From Natrialbaceae archaeon AArc-T1-2 (GTDB lineage Archaea > Halobacteriota > Halobacteria > Halobacteriales > Natrialbaceae): a DNA stretch of 64,000 nucleotides. This document shows positions 50,101 through 59,410 of this stretch, one piece after another. Where the stretch lies: contig NZ_CP127174.1 of the NCBI RefSeq assembly GCF_030273315.1, positions 744,001 to 808,000 on the forward strand, given 5' to 3'. Position numbers and translations under genes: made by a program. The notes beneath the pieces were generated by a model. It saw nothing but the letters and a program-made list of their open reading frames with translations, was not told where the DNA came from and did no database searches. The stretch's first letter is position 1, and every line of letters begins with the position of its first letter.

Positions 50101-51423
50101 ATGTATGGGCTGTCGAGGCGTGAGATCCGCTTTGCTCTCGTTATCAGTTCATCTCATTTCACCCAGCACGTATATTACCGACTCCTTCCGCCACTCATTC
50201 CAGTACTGGCAGTCGCGCTAGAGTATCCACTGTGGCAGCTCGGCTTGCTGATCTCGGTTTACCAATTTGGCATGGGTATCGTCCAGGCCCCCCTGGGCGT
50301 TCTCTCGGACCAGCTCGACCGTCGGTACCTGCTGCCCACGGGGCTTGCAATTACCGGAGGGGCATACATCGGATTTGCGTTTGCACCGACACTCGGAGAT
50401 CCACTTTCGGCGCTCTCTCTTTTCGGCTACACCGTCGAGGGCGGATTTATCATCATGTCGCTCGCGATGCTTTTGGTCGGCGTCGGGTTGGCCGTCGTTC
50501 ACCCGGTCGGATATCCGATGATCACGGACAACGTGAGCGACACGAACAAGGGCAAGGTGCTCGGTGTTTTTGGAGCCTCTTCGAAACTCGGGGACGCAGC
50601 AGCACCTGCTGTCATCGCCGTCTTGATTCTGGCTCTCGCCTGGGAACAGATCATCCTTCTTTTCGGTGTTGCAGGGGTTCTTTACGGAATTTCTCTCTAC
50701 GTAGTGCTTCGAAGCGACGACTACGAGACGGTCCCTGCCGGGAAACGGACCGAAGATGGTGCTGGATCGTCTGGCGACACCGTAGAGCGACGAGGGTATC
50801 TCTATCCGATGGTCGCTATCTACCTCTTTTTCATCTCGACGCATATCTCGACCCGCGGTCTCAATACGTTCCTTCCCGCATTCTTGGTCGCTGTTTACGC
50901 GTATTCGTTCGAGATCGTGGGCGTTCAGGTCGGTGCGGAGTCGGTGGCGAACATGTACTTTTCGGGAATGTTGATCGCCGGTGCCGCGATGCAACTCGTT
51001 TTGGGCGGGCTGACCGACGCGTACGACTCACGACAGCTTCTGTTGTACTGTATGGCAATCGCGACGGGAGGGATGATCGCACTTGCGCTGTTCGATCTTT
51101 CGTTCCTTCTCCTCCTCGTCGTCGTCGCTATGCTTGGGGTCGGGCTCTACGGCGTCAACCCGGCGCGTGATGCGCTGGTTAGTGACTTCTCGCCACCCGA
51201 TTACGAGGGGCGGTCGTTTGGATACATCTTTACTGCTGGAACGTTGACGGTAGCACCGCTGCCGGCCGTCATTGGGTACGTTCTTGAAACCGCCGGGATG
51301 AGAATGGGGTTTCTCTGGCTCGCTGTTGGACCCGTCCTCGCCGCTGGCTGTATTGGACTGCTCTATTCCAATCGGATCTATCTGGAGTCGGATGTCGGCG
51401 CATGCACCGACACGTCGGATTGA
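50101..51423 (+). CDS. MFS transporter
   Basis: The product has 440 residues with about 12 hydrophobic segments. GIVQAPLGVLSDQLDRRYLL is the typical MFS loop 2-3 motif (GxxxDxxxRR), VHPVGYPMITDNVSDTNKGK the central conserved loop and LYGVNPARDALVSDFSPPDY the second-half equivalent. A soluble loop lies between helices 6 and 7 (about 205-235). MFS proteins move small solutes by proton or sodium coupling. The substrate is unknown; being next to the TRAP genes may be chance. Codon use is slightly less GC-rich than the neighbours. Confidence 0.88.
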   Translation: MYGLSRREIRFALVISSSHFTQHVYYRLLPPLIPVLAVALEYPLWQLGLLISVYQFGMGIVQAPLGVLSDQLDRRYLLPTGLAITGGAYIGFAFAPTLGDPLSALSLFGYTVEGGFIIMSLAMLLVGVGLAVVHPVGYPMITDNVSDTNKGKVLGVFGASSKLGDAAAPAVIAVLILALAWEQIILLFGVAGVLYGISLYVVLRSDDYETVPAGKRTEDGAGSSGDTVERRGYLYPMVAIYLFFISTHISTRGLNTFLPAFLVAVYAYSFEIVGVQVGAESVANMYFSGMLIAGAAMQLVLGGLTDAYDSRQLLLYCMAIATGGMIALALFDLSFLLLLVVVAMLGVGLYGVNPARDALVSDFSPPDYEGRSFGYIFTAGTLTVAPLPAVIGYVLETAGMRMGFLWLAVGPVLAAGCIGLLYSNRIYLESDVGACTDTSD

Positions 51424-51533
51424 GCGAGCATCCTTTCCGAACGCTGTTCGATCGATCGTCACGCTCGAAGTGACGTCGATATCGGATACTCCCTATTGTT
51501 GTCACTCGTCTTCGACTCGTGACGAAACAGAAA

Positions 51534-51684
51534 TGCCCGGGGAGGGCTCCGAACCCTCGATCTCCGCATGTCCCAGGTTCGAGGCTCGGCAGTCCTCTGT
51601 GGGACAGGGAGGCTTCCAAGGCGAACCGCACCGAATCTCTGAACCCTATGAGTGCGGCGCTATGTCCAGCTAAGCCACCCGGGC
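51534..51684 (-). tRNA. Elongator tRNA-Met (CAT) with intron
   Basis: The 5' exon is 51684 down to 51647: acceptor GCCCGGG, D arm GCTTAGCTGGACATAGC, anticodon stem CCGCA, loop CTCATA. The 3' exon is 51569 to 51534: ATGCGG, variable AGATC, T arm GAGGGTTCGGAGCCCTC, acceptor CCCGGGC and discriminator A; CCA is not encoded. The two acceptor halves pair perfectly. The intron (51570-51646, 77 nt, borders uncertain by 1) follows the anticodon loop at the canonical archaeal site and would be cut by the splicing endonuclease. Haloarchaeal elongator tRNA-Met is known to carry an intron of about 75 nt. Confidence 0.93.
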
Positions 51685-51708
51685 TCACTCTCCCGTAGAG
51701 TGGTCTCG

Positions 51709-51720
51709 TTCTTTAAAGTT
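51709..51720 (-). promoter_or_regulatory. tRNA-Met promoter
   Basis: AACTTTAAAGAA on the - strand is centred about 30 bp before the 5' end of the tRNA, the expected position of an archaeal TATA box. Confidence 0.6.
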
Positions 51721-51786
51721 CTCATTCGCCACAGCCGTGGGGCCTGCACCCACGGATTTATCACACGACGTTACGAATTCGTACGT

Positions 51787-52938
51787 ATGAACGTTCCCGG
51801 TATCGTACAGTCTACTCTCGACGACGAAGAGATTGCGGCGCGAGCCTCACTCGGCGGCGACGACGAGCTTTTCATCACTCCGACACGAACGATCATCTAT
51901 CGAGCCGACGGACTGCTTAGTGACGAATCCGTCGACGACTATCCTCACGACGCCGAACGGGTTACGCTCTCTGAGGGACGACGGAAGACACGCATTACGC
52001 TCGAGTACCCACTCGAGGGCACACGCGAGTTTACCGTCCCGTCGAGTCGCACCGAGACGGTCTTGCATCCGGTCCTCGCGGGTATTCTCAACGGCAACGA
52101 CATCACCGATCCCGGCGAGACGGTCGCGAAGACGTACCGGTTCAGCGAGCTGACGCTCATCATCACGAGCGACCGGATCGTCAAACACATCGGCGAGGCG
52201 GTCTGGGACGGCGACTTCGAACAGCATCACTTCGACGACGTGACGAACCTCTCGTTCGAGGACGGCAGCGTCGCAACCCAGATCGTCCTCGAGGTCGACG
52301 GCCGCCAGCAGCGAATCAAAGCCCCGAACGATCAGGCCGATGAGGTCCGGGAACACCTCGAACAGGCGCTGTTCGAGTACTACGACGTTACCTCGCTCGA
52401 GGAACTCAACGAGTACGTCGCACCCGACGACGACGACGAACGGACGGACGACCCGGCCGACGCGTTCGGTGACGGCGTCGATCCACTCGGCACGAGCGGG
52501 TCCGAGGTCGACACACCGGCAGGTACGAACACAACCGACGCTGGGGCCGATCCTGACCCTCTCTCAAGCACCGACGACCCGCTCTCGTCAGTCGGTGACG
52601 AAACTGCGGGAAACGCCGAGGCGGCTTCCACGGACGGACGTAACTCGAGCGCCGTACACGAGACCGACAAGAACCTCGCAGGCGAGACGCCGGACGCAGA
52701 CGCTACGACCGGCGGCGGCGTCGCCGCAAGCGTCGAACGGCCGGTCGCGAACGATCGTCGGTCGACCGCCGGTCGCGACGGAGCCATCGGCAGCGACGCG
52801 CACGGACGTCTTTCCGATCCGGAGCTGCGTGAGCGGATCGCGGATCTCGAGGCGACCGTTTCCCGTCAGAACGAACTCCTCGAGCGCCACCAGCGGACGA
52901 TCGAAAAACTGATCGAAGAGCTCCGACAGGGTCGCTGA
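51787..52938 (+). CDS. Protein with two PH-like domains and a C-terminal coiled coil
   Basis: The product has 383 residues from ATG 51787; a TTTATC box lies about 27 bp upstream, so it is probably leaderless. The first 200 residues form two similar beta-rich segments (GGDDELFITPTRTIIYRADG; RFSELTLIITSDRIVKHIGE) of the kind seen in bacterial PH-like domains. A disordered acidic Asp/Ser/Thr-rich region follows (about 205-345). The last 40 residues are a coiled coil (LRERIADLEATVSRQNELLE). It may be a scaffold that oligomerises through the tail. Function unknown. Confidence 0.65.
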   Translation: MNVPGIVQSTLDDEEIAARASLGGDDELFITPTRTIIYRADGLLSDESVDDYPHDAERVTLSEGRRKTRITLEYPLEGTREFTVPSSRTETVLHPVLAGILNGNDITDPGETVAKTYRFSELTLIITSDRIVKHIGEAVWDGDFEQHHFDDVTNLSFEDGSVATQIVLEVDGRQQRIKAPNDQADEVREHLEQALFEYYDVTSLEELNEYVAPDDDDERTDDPADAFGDGVDPLGTSGSEVDTPAGTNTTDAGADPDPLSSTDDPLSSVGDETAGNAEAASTDGRNSSAVHETDKNLAGETPDADATTGGGVAASVERPVANDRRSTAGRDGAIGSDAHGRLSDPELRERIADLEATVSRQNELLERHQRTIEKLIEELRQGR

Positions 52939-52959
52939 CGACGGTCCAACGAGAGACGA

Positions 52960-53322
52960 TCACTCCCGACCAGTCACCTTTCGAATGCACGACGAACCGA
53001 ACGGCCCGATCTCGCCGGCATCGACGTCGATGAAGTAGCCGGTCGAAAGCGTCGACCCACAGCGCTCGCACGTAAACTCACCGTCTTTCGTGATCACGTC
53101 CCGGTCGAACCGGACGTACGATCGACTTTTCGGGCGAACGATGCCGTCGTCGCGGTCGATGATCCCCCGGAGTTCCGCCTCGTCGAGAACCGTCCGGGTT
53201 ACGGTCGGGTCGGTCGTTACCGTCTCGAGCCGATCGACGACGGCCGACAGCGGCAGTTCCTCGTGTTCGAGACGCTCGAGAAGTGCCAACCCTCGTTCGA
53301 CGCGGTCGTCCGTCGATCCCAT
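52960..53322 (-). CDS. Small protein with winged-helix-like N-terminus and zinc ribbon
   Basis: The product has 120 residues. The N-terminal 60 residues are helical and resemble a winged helix (VERGLALLERLEHEELPLSA, TRTVLDEAELRGIID). The C-terminal part has FTCERCGSTLSTGYFIDVDA, then a third Cys (SSCIRKV), an incomplete zinc ribbon. It resembles the haloarchaeal DUF5830 group, in my judgement; no function is known. It converges on the PH-like gene 21 bp away. Confidence 0.65.
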   Translation of the reverse strand: MGSTDDRVERGLALLERLEHEELPLSAVVDRLETVTTDPTVTRTVLDEAELRGIIDRDDGIVRPKSRSYVRFDRDVITKDGEFTCERCGSTLSTGYFIDVDAGEIGPFGSSCIRKVTGRE

Positions 53323-53415
53323 CGGTCCCTCGTGTCTTCCAGATCCGGTTAAGCGTTGTGTCCTATTCGGCGGAGAGTCACAAAGCCTTCAACGCTCGAG
53401 GTCGAACCGCGGTCG

Positions 53416-54108
53416 ATGACGCTGCCGCGTTCGGCCCGTGTCGTCGCGAGTGCGGTCGTTCTCGGGGGAGTCGTCGCGGCGGGGCTGCTGTCGTCGCCGT
53501 CTACGCCGCTCACGGCAGTCGAGTCGACGGCATCCGACCCGTACCGATTCGGACTCGTCGTCGCGGGACTGTACCTCGTCCGACCGGCGCTCGCCTGGCC
53601 GACCACGCCGCTCGCGGTCGTCGTCGGCTACGGCTACGGCGTGGCGCTGGGCGTGCCGATCGCGCTCGTCGGCGTCGTCGTGACGGTGATCCCGGTCTTC
53701 GTCGTCGTTCGGCGGACGGTCGGACGCGCCGGCGGTCACGACGGCGACGTACTCGGCGGGTTCGGTCTCCTCGAGCGGACGGGCCGGGCCGTGGATCGCT
53801 ACTACGAGGCAGCGGGCCCGGTCAGGGGCGTGACGGCCTCGCGACTCGCGCCGATCCCGTCGGACGTCTCGACGGCCGCAGCGGCGACAAGCGGCGTGAA
53901 GCTCCGTCATCTCGTCGCCGGGACGGCGATCGGCGAACTGCCGTGGACCGTCGCGGGCGTCGTCGTCGGCGCATCGGCGGCGACGGTGACGACGACCGGA
54001 CTCGGCGAGTTCGGTCTTCCACTCGCTGTGGCGTGTGCCCTTGCAGCGACGCTATTGCTCGCCGGGCCTGCCTATCGGCTCGCACGGGAGCGGGCCACGC
54101 CACGCTGA
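53416..54108 (+). CDS. VTT (DedA/TVP38-like) family membrane protein
   Basis: The product has 230 residues from ATG 53416. It has a signal-anchor helix, then VVVGYGYGVALGVPIALVGV, a hydrophilic loop with a basic helix, RLAPIPSDVSTAAAATSGVK, and GTAIGELPWTVAGVVVGASA. The G-x-x-x-G-P-like turns are those of the VTT/SNARE-associated domain found in DedA and TVP38/TMEM64 proteins, which are membrane scramblase-like or flippase-like. The exact role is unknown. The gene almost touches the convergent zinc-finger gene (2-bp gap). Confidence 0.7.
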   Translation: MTLPRSARVVASAVVLGGVVAAGLLSSPSTPLTAVESTASDPYRFGLVVAGLYLVRPALAWPTTPLAVVVGYGYGVALGVPIALVGVVVTVIPVFVVVRRTVGRAGGHDGDVLGGFGLLERTGRAVDRYYEAAGPVRGVTASRLAPIPSDVSTAAAATSGVKLRHLVAGTAIGELPWTVAGVVVGASAATVTTTGLGEFGLPLAVACALAATLLLAGPAYRLARERATPR

Positions 54109-54110
54109 AG

Positions 54111-54257
54111 CTACAGAAACGGATCGCTACAGTCGACGATCACGCCGTGTTGGGGACAGACGTACTTGCAGTGGCGGTCGTACAGCGCAGCGCCACAGCG
54201 TGGACAGCGCGGTCCACGGCGATCGTCGTCCTCGTCTGGCTCACTCGGTCCGGCCAT
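54111..54257 (-). CDS. Small zinc-finger protein
   Basis: The product has 48 residues from ATG 54257 (MAGPSEPDEDDDRRGPRCPR). The finger is CPRCGAALYDRHCKYVCPQH, then C in VDCSDPFL; the CxxC...HCxxxCxxH pattern could bind two zinc ions. It resembles the HVO_2523-type haloarchaeal small zinc-finger group. The longer frame from 54311 is not supported. It lies 47 bp upstream of the nrdJ end reading the other way along the same strand, so it is unlikely to be in an operon with nrdJ. Confidence 0.65.
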   Translation of the reverse strand: MAGPSEPDEDDDRRGPRCPRCGAALYDRHCKYVCPQHGVIVDCSDPFL

Positions 54258-54304
54258 CGTGTCACGGTTCGGACGAGGCGGTGCTAAGCGTTCTGGATGC
54301 GAGG

Positions 54305-57300
54305 TTAACACTCGCTCCAGCCACAGGACTCGCAGGTCTTACAGCCCTCCGAGTAGTAAAGCGACAGCGAGCCACAGTCGGGACACTCGGGGGATTCGCC
54401 GGCGTCGATGAGGTCCTGCGTCGCGTCGTCGCCCTCTCGGGCGGCCGCACCGCCGTCGGTCTCGTGGTCGACGTCTACGGCTGCGTCGGCGTCAGCCGAC
54501 TCTTCGAGCGTCTGTTGTTTCGGATAGGGTTTGTCGATCTCGCCGTCCAGATACCGACGCATCGCCGTCCCGATGGCGTCGGGGATCGACTGGATCTGTT
54601 CGCCTTTGTCCCAGGCGATCTTCGGGCTGCGCGTTCCACAGAGTTCGTCGACGATCTCTTCGGGATCGACGCCCGAGCGCAACGACGTCGAGATGACCTT
54701 CGCCAGCGCCTCGGTAAAGGAGTTGGTGAAGCCGCCGGAGTGACCGATGTTCGCGAACAGCTCGAACGGCTGGCCGGTTTCGGGATCCTCGTTGATCGTC
54801 ACGTAGATCTTCCCGTAACCGGTGTCGATGCGCTGGCTGACACCCTGCAGGGCGTCGGGGCGGTCGCGCTTCTCGGTGAAATCGACCTCGGCCGGCTGTC
54901 GGTCGCCGACCGGTGAGCCGACGCCCGTCTCGCGGACGTCTCGAGCTTCCTCGCTCTCGAGGAACGCCTCGAGGCCGCCGAAGATCTCCTCGATCTGTTC
55001 GACCAGGGCCTCGGCGGCTTCGGTCTCGTCGGCGAACTCCGCGTTGTCAGCGCGCGTGGTCAGCACCTGCTTGCTGCGGGTGCCGTCGCGGTAGTAGGTG
55101 ACGCCTTTCCCGCCGTGTTCGTAGACCCACTCGAAGACGTCCTTTGCGTCCTCGACCGTCGAATCGCTGGGCGCGTTGACGGTCTTCGAGATCGCGGAGT
55201 CGACGCCGTCCTGGCAGGCACACTGGACCGCGGCGTGTTCTTTCGCCGAAAGGTCACTCGTGATGACGAACAGTTCGCCGATCGCGTCCGGAACGGTCGA
55301 GAGACCTTCGACGCCCTCGAACTGGTTCGTCGCCATCTGCTCTTGGGCCTCCGTTTTGACGGCGTCGACGTCGATGTCGTTCGCCTCGAGCGTTCGAAGG
55401 AAGTAGTCGTCGAACTCCACCAGCATCTCATCGCCCTGGACGTCGTCGGTGACGTTCTTGTAGTAGGCGACGTTGTAGATCGGTTCACAGCCGCCGGTGG
55501 TGTTGCCGACCATCGAGGTCGTCCCCGTCGGCGCGATGGTCGTCACGTTGTGGTTGCGGATGGGGAAGCCGTCTTCCCAGTCCTCGGCGTTTTCGCCGGT
55601 CTGTTTCTCGAACCACTCGCGGTACTCGGTCGGGTTCGCGTACTTCGAATCCTCCCAGTCGGCGAACGAGCCTCGTTCGTTCGCGAGGTCGTGGCTCGTC
55701 GCTTTCGCCCCGTGGTTGATGTGGGTCATCAGCTGGCGGGCGATCTCGTTGCCTTCCTCGCTGCCGTAGCGAACGCCGAGTTGGATGTACAGCTGGGCCA
55801 GTCCCATGACGCCAAGCCCGATCTTGCGCATCTCCCGGACCTTCTGTTCGATCTCTTCGACCGGGAAGTCGCTCATCGTGACGACGTTTTCCAAAAAGCG
55901 CGTGCCGTACTCGATGCGCTCGTCGAACTCCTCGTAGTCGATCGCCTCCTCGAGAAACGCCGCGATCGCGTCCTCCTGGCTGTCGTAGTCGTCGCCGTGT
56001 TCCGCAGACCAGACCCGCCAGTCCGGTGCGTCCAGATCGGCGAGCGTCGAGAGGTTGATGTGTCCGAGATTGCAGGCCTCGTACTCCTCCAAGGGTTGCT
56101 CTCCGCAGTTGTGAACGACAAGGCCGTTCGCAACGAAGGAGTGGGTGTCGGGCTCGGTCAGGTCGTACACGGCTTCGTGGCCGTCGTGTTCGACTGATTC
56201 GACGGTCGCTTCGAATCGCTCGCTGTATGGACCGCGCTCGTACTCGGAGAGACGGTGCTCGAGCGTGTCGGTCTTGTTATCGAGCAAGAAGCCGATCTCG
56301 TCGGCGAACCGCTCGAGGTTGTCCTTGACGATGACGAGTTCGTGCTGGTCTTTCGTCTCGTATTCCTTCGTTCCGCCCCGACCGTCGGAGAGTTCTCGAG
56401 TTCCCGCTTCCTTGCGGTTTTTATAGATCTTGCTGGCGATACCGAAGTTGAGGAGAAGCTGCTGGACGTCGCCGAGCAGATCGCCGTCCGAACTCCACAG
56501 TCGGACCGAGACGCCCTTTTCGACGTTACCCTGAACGCATCCGTCTGCAGTGAACAGCGACTGGAGGAATCCACGCGCCATCTCCTCGCTGCCGCGCATC
56601 ACTGTATCGGGAACCTGCAGCTTGTCTTCCGTCAGGCCGACTTCTTCGGCGTACTCGTAGAGACGGGTGGATCGAATACGCTGTTCGATCGCTTGCGCAC
56701 CGCGATACCCGTCGTCACGGCTAATCTCGTTGACGCCGATTTCGTAATCCGCGTTCCCGAGGGGCTCACGAACGACGTCGTTGACGTCCTCGACGAGCGT
56801 CTCGGAGATGTCGGCGTCCTCGTCGTAGAAGTTCAACACGGCACGTTCCTCCCCGTGTTTGAGGTGACCATCTCCGACGAGCCAACCGAGCGTCCGACCT
56901 TCCTCGACGGTTCCGTGCTGCCCGAATCCGCCCTTTCTATTCTGAATGTGAACCGTATCACCGGCGTCAAGCTCCTGTGTTTCGACCCATCCGTCGTCGG
57001 TCATGACACGGTGGTCTGCGGTGAGTCGAAGTTCGTATCCTTCTTCGGTCGTGAGCTTGTAGACGTCTTTCTCGCCGGTTTTGTAGACACTACTTGCTTC
57101 TTTGATTTCGTCTTCACTAAGCCGTCCGTCGACGACGACGTCGGTCGCGACACCCTGTTCGTATAGCTCTTCTGCAGGGACGAGACCACGTCCGGTACTA
57201 ATGAGCGTCTCTCCAGTGACACACGGGTTCGTCGCGAGGATCCGGTGATCGTCGTGTTCACCGACGTCGAAGGAGTGCTCCTTGTTCACCCGCTCTAAGT

Positions 57301-58522
57301 AGATCACGCCGGGTTCGCCGTTCTCGTGAGCGCCCTCGACGATGCGCTCCCAGACGAGCTCCGCGGGGATCGACAGTTCCTCGCCGACCTCGACGTACTC
57401 GCCGAGGTCGTAGCGGCTGTACATCTCTTTTGTCTCCTCGGTGGCGATATGGGGCTCTTCGGTGCGCGGATTGGTGAACGTGTACTCCTCGCCGTTCTGG
57501 ACGGCTTCCATGAAGTCGTCGGTGACGCCGACCGAGATGTTGAAATTCGAGAGGTGGCCTTCGACGGCGTTGCGGAGGTGTTCGGGAACCCGTCCCTCGT
57601 CGTCGATGAGGTCGCGGGCTTCCTCGAGTGCTTCCGAGAAAGAGGTGTAGGTATAGTCGTCGGGGTCGTTCAACCGGAGACAGTGAGCGAGCGAGACGTC
57701 CTTGTTCTTGGCGTGGATGAACTCGATGACGTCGGGGTGAGAGATACGCATGATCCCCATCTGGGCACCGCGGCGAGTGCCGCCCTGGGCGATCGTCTCA
57801 CAGAGCTGGTCGTACGTGCGCATGAAGGTGATCGGTCCCGACGCGATGCCGCCGGTCGAGCCGACTGAGTCGCCGTACGGGCGAAGCTGCCAGAAGCCGT
57901 AGCCGACCCCACCACCGCTCTGGAAGACCTCCGCGGCCTTTTTCGCGGTCTCGTGGATGTCCGAGAGGTCGTCGTCCGGAGACATCACGAAACACGCCGA
58001 CAGCTGCTGGAGTTCGTCGCCGGCGTTCATGAGCGTCGGCGAGTTCGGCATAAACGAGAGCGACTCCATCCCCTCGGTGAACGTCTCGGCGACGCCCTCG
58101 ACGTGCTCGCGAACGTCGTCGGGGAGTTCGGGGACGACGGTGTCGTAGGCGAACTTGTTGACGTTGTGTTCGGTGAGTTCTGTCTCGACGTCGTCGTTCG
58201 TCGTCACGCCTTCCCCGAACACCTCTTCGGCGAGTTCGTCCCGACGCGGGTGATCGGGCTTGAGCTGGGCGGGCGTGACAGTGATCTCGAGGTCGCGTTT
58301 CTCGGCCTCGTAGACGGCCTCCGCCAGGGCGATGTTCGTGCCGACGCGCTCGAAGAGATCTTCCTGTTCTTCGATCAGGTCGCCGTCGGCGTTCTTCCGG
58401 AGGTACCGTGCCGGGAGGATGTTGTGGTAGGCGTTGTCGGTCATCCGCTCCTCGAGCGTCTCGCCCTCGGTGCGTTTGATCGGGAGCGTGATCTCGTCTG
58501 CGGAGCGTTCGGACTCGCTCAT
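54305..58522 (-). CDS. nrdJ: Adenosylcobalamin-dependent ribonucleotide reductase (class II) with an intein
   Basis: The precursor has 1405 residues. Without the intein (residues 434-805) the enzyme has 1033. QLSACFVM (C177) carries one of the redox cysteines, ESGGGVGYGF-like residues QSGGGVGYGFWQLRPYG follow, the active-site loop is NP|CGEQPLEEYEACNLG, and IAPTGTTSMVGNTTGGCEPI is the typical substrate loop. The C-terminal zinc-ribbon tail has CPDCGS and GCKTCESCGWSEC, with the final cysteines that shuttle reducing power. The enzyme makes deoxyribonucleotides using a B12 radical, independent of oxygen. The gene has its own promoter region, probably within the 300-bp repeat upstream. Confidence 0.95.
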   Translation of the reverse strand: MSESERSADEITLPIKRTEGETLEERMTDNAYHNILPARYLRKNADGDLIEEQEDLFERVGTNIALAEAVYEAEKRDLEITVTPAQLKPDHPRRDELAEEVFGEGVTTNDDVETELTEHNVNKFAYDTVVPELPDDVREHVEGVAETFTEGMESLSFMPNSPTLMNAGDELQQLSACFVMSPDDDLSDIHETAKKAAEVFQSGGGVGYGFWQLRPYGDSVGSTGGIASGPITFMRTYDQLCETIAQGGTRRGAQMGIMRISHPDVIEFIHAKNKDVSLAHCLRLNDPDDYTYTSFSEALEEARDLIDDEGRVPEHLRNAVEGHLSNFNISVGVTDDFMEAVQNGEEYTFTNPRTEEPHIATEETKEMYSRYDLGEYVEVGEELSIPAELVWERIVEGAHENGEPGVIYLERVNKEHSFDVGEHDDHRILATNPCVTGETLISTGRGLVPAEELYEQGVATDVVVDGRLSEDEIKEASSVYKTGEKDVYKLTTEEGYELRLTADHRVMTDDGWVETQELDAGDTVHIQNRKGGFGQHGTVEEGRTLGWLVGDGHLKHGEERAVLNFYDEDADISETLVEDVNDVVREPLGNADYEIGVNEISRDDGYRGAQAIEQRIRSTRLYEYAEEVGLTEDKLQVPDTVMRGSEEMARGFLQSLFTADGCVQGNVEKGVSVRLWSSDGDLLGDVQQLLLNFGIASKIYKNRKEAGTRELSDGRGGTKEYETKDQHELVIVKDNLERFADEIGFLLDNKTDTLEHRLSEYERGPYSERFEATVESVEHDGHEAVYDLTEPDTHSFVANGLVVHNCGEQPLEEYEACNLGHINLSTLADLDAPDWRVWSAEHGDDYDSQEDAIAAFLEEAIDYEEFDERIEYGTRFLENVVTMSDFPVEEIEQKVREMRKIGLGVMGLAQLYIQLGVRYGSEEGNEIARQLMTHINHGAKATSHDLANERGSFADWEDSKYANPTEYREWFEKQTGENAEDWEDGFPIRNHNVTTIAPTGTTSMVGNTTGGCEPIYNVAYYKNVTDDVQGDEMLVEFDDYFLRTLEANDIDVDAVKTEAQEQMATNQFEGVEGLSTVPDAIGELFVITSDLSAKEHAAVQCACQDGVDSAISKTVNAPSDSTVEDAKDVFEWVYEHGGKGVTYYRDGTRSKQVLTTRADNAEFADETEAAEALVEQIEEIFGGLEAFLESEEARDVRETGVGSPVGDRQPAEVDFTEKRDRPDALQGVSQRIDTGYGKIYVTINEDPETGQPFELFANIGHSGGFTNSFTEALAKVISTSLRSGVDPEEIVDELCGTRSPKIAWDKGEQIQSIPDAIGTAMRRYLDGEIDKPYPKQQTLEESADADAAVDVDHETDGGAAAREGDDATQDLIDAGESPECPDCGSLSLYYSEGCKTCESCGWSEC
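56108..57223 (-). other. Intein in NrdJ with LAGLIDADG homing endonuclease
   Basis: The intein has 372 residues. It begins with Cys (CVTGETLISTGRGLVPAEEL, block A) and has block B LTADHRVMT, with the TxxH motif. It ends VVHN followed by Cys of the extein (block G, HN/C), so all splicing residues are present. The endonuclease has two LAGLIDADG-type motifs (LGWLVGDGHLK at about 545; LQSLFTADGCV at about 653), each with the acidic residue. The insertion point splits NP|C of the active-site loop, a known hotspot for ribonucleotide-reductase inteins. Without splicing the enzyme would be dead, so the intein must be active. Confidence 0.92.
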
Positions 58523-58593
58523 ACGCGCCCCACCTCGTCTGTACGCCGACGTCTCGTGCCGGTTTTGGCCGGAGTTCGGGTGTTGGCTCTCAT

Positions 58594-58893
58594 CGTTCGT
58601 GACGAAGGTTCGGTATTCATGCTATTCTCATAAAACAACTGGTTTGCAGTAGTCCAATTCTATTTGTACAGATATCTCTATGGGGTCGTGCGTGTACGGA
58701 GTCGCCGGTCTGTTCGGCCGTCTCCGAGCCTGTACCCACCTACGGAAAGGACGCTCTTAACGATTTTCAGAACGTACTGAAAGTAATTGTGAGCGAGGAC
58801 GGGGTTGCGTCCCGACGGCGAGTTTTCTCTTTCACTGACGGGCGTGGCGTCCGGAGCCGGAACCATCGCTGTGGGTACGTGCTCGAGGCAAAT
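58594..58893. repeat. 300-bp direct repeat, copy A
   Basis: This copy lies just upstream of nrdJ. The nrdJ-proximal 55 bp is almost identical to copy B (GTGACGAAGGTTC, then GTATTCATGCTA and CTCATAAA), and further blocks match, such as TACGGAAAGGAC, ATTTTCAGA and CCGGAACCATC. A TATA-like TTTTATGA on the - strand (58629-58636) may be the nrdJ promoter, giving a leader of about 80 nt. Confidence 0.78.
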
Positions 58894-59151
58894 AACCCTG
58901 ATCGACAGGTTTCAATCTCCCTGGTGAGAATCTATGGTTACCGGTGGAATCTCTTATATCACCATTGGTGTGCGAGTGGTCAGGGTTGGCCAAAGACAGT
59001 GCGAATGATGATTATATAAATTTAGTTACTATAGAGTGATGCCAGTTCTAACGGGAAAAGCGTAAATAGGCGGCGACATATCTGACAAACTGTCTCGTAA
59101 CACCCGTTACGGACGACAGAGACAAGAAGGCCGGACTTGACTGCTACGCAA

Positions 59152-59262
59152 TCAAGTCTGGTGTTCAGCGTACCATACACCGAACCATACGACCATCGCA
59201 AAGGCCCAAGCGACCATCGTGATGGCGATGGTTACAGCCAATATTGCGGTAGATGGGCCCAC
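59152..59262 (-). CDS. Possible small single-span membrane protein
   Basis: A GTG at 59262 opens a 36-residue frame: VGPSTAILAV, then TIAITMVAWAFAMVVWFGVW, then YAEHQT. The hydrophobic helix is convincing, but the start is not; the frame is open back to 59355 without an ATG. It could be a remnant of a longer gene. It lies downstream of repeat copy B as nrdJ lies downstream of copy A. Confidence 0.3.
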   Translation of the reverse strand: MGPSTAILAVTIAITMVAWAFAMVVWFGVWYAEHQT

Positions 59263-59410
59263 AGTAGTGCTGGTAAGGCAACCTACCGTGAAGGTTCGGC
59301 TGCCAGCCTTTGCGAAGGCCAACGATGCTTCGTCGGTGATGGTATCACGGCGGCTTCACTTTTTGCGCGCCAATCCGCCGGGCACGATCACAAGACGTTA
59401 GTTTCTGTAA

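Noticed and set aside
54111-58522. Ribonucleotide reductase and zinc-finger gene as an operon
   Set aside because: Both are on the - strand, but the zinc-finger gene lies downstream of nrdJ with its own ATG context, and no functional link is evident.
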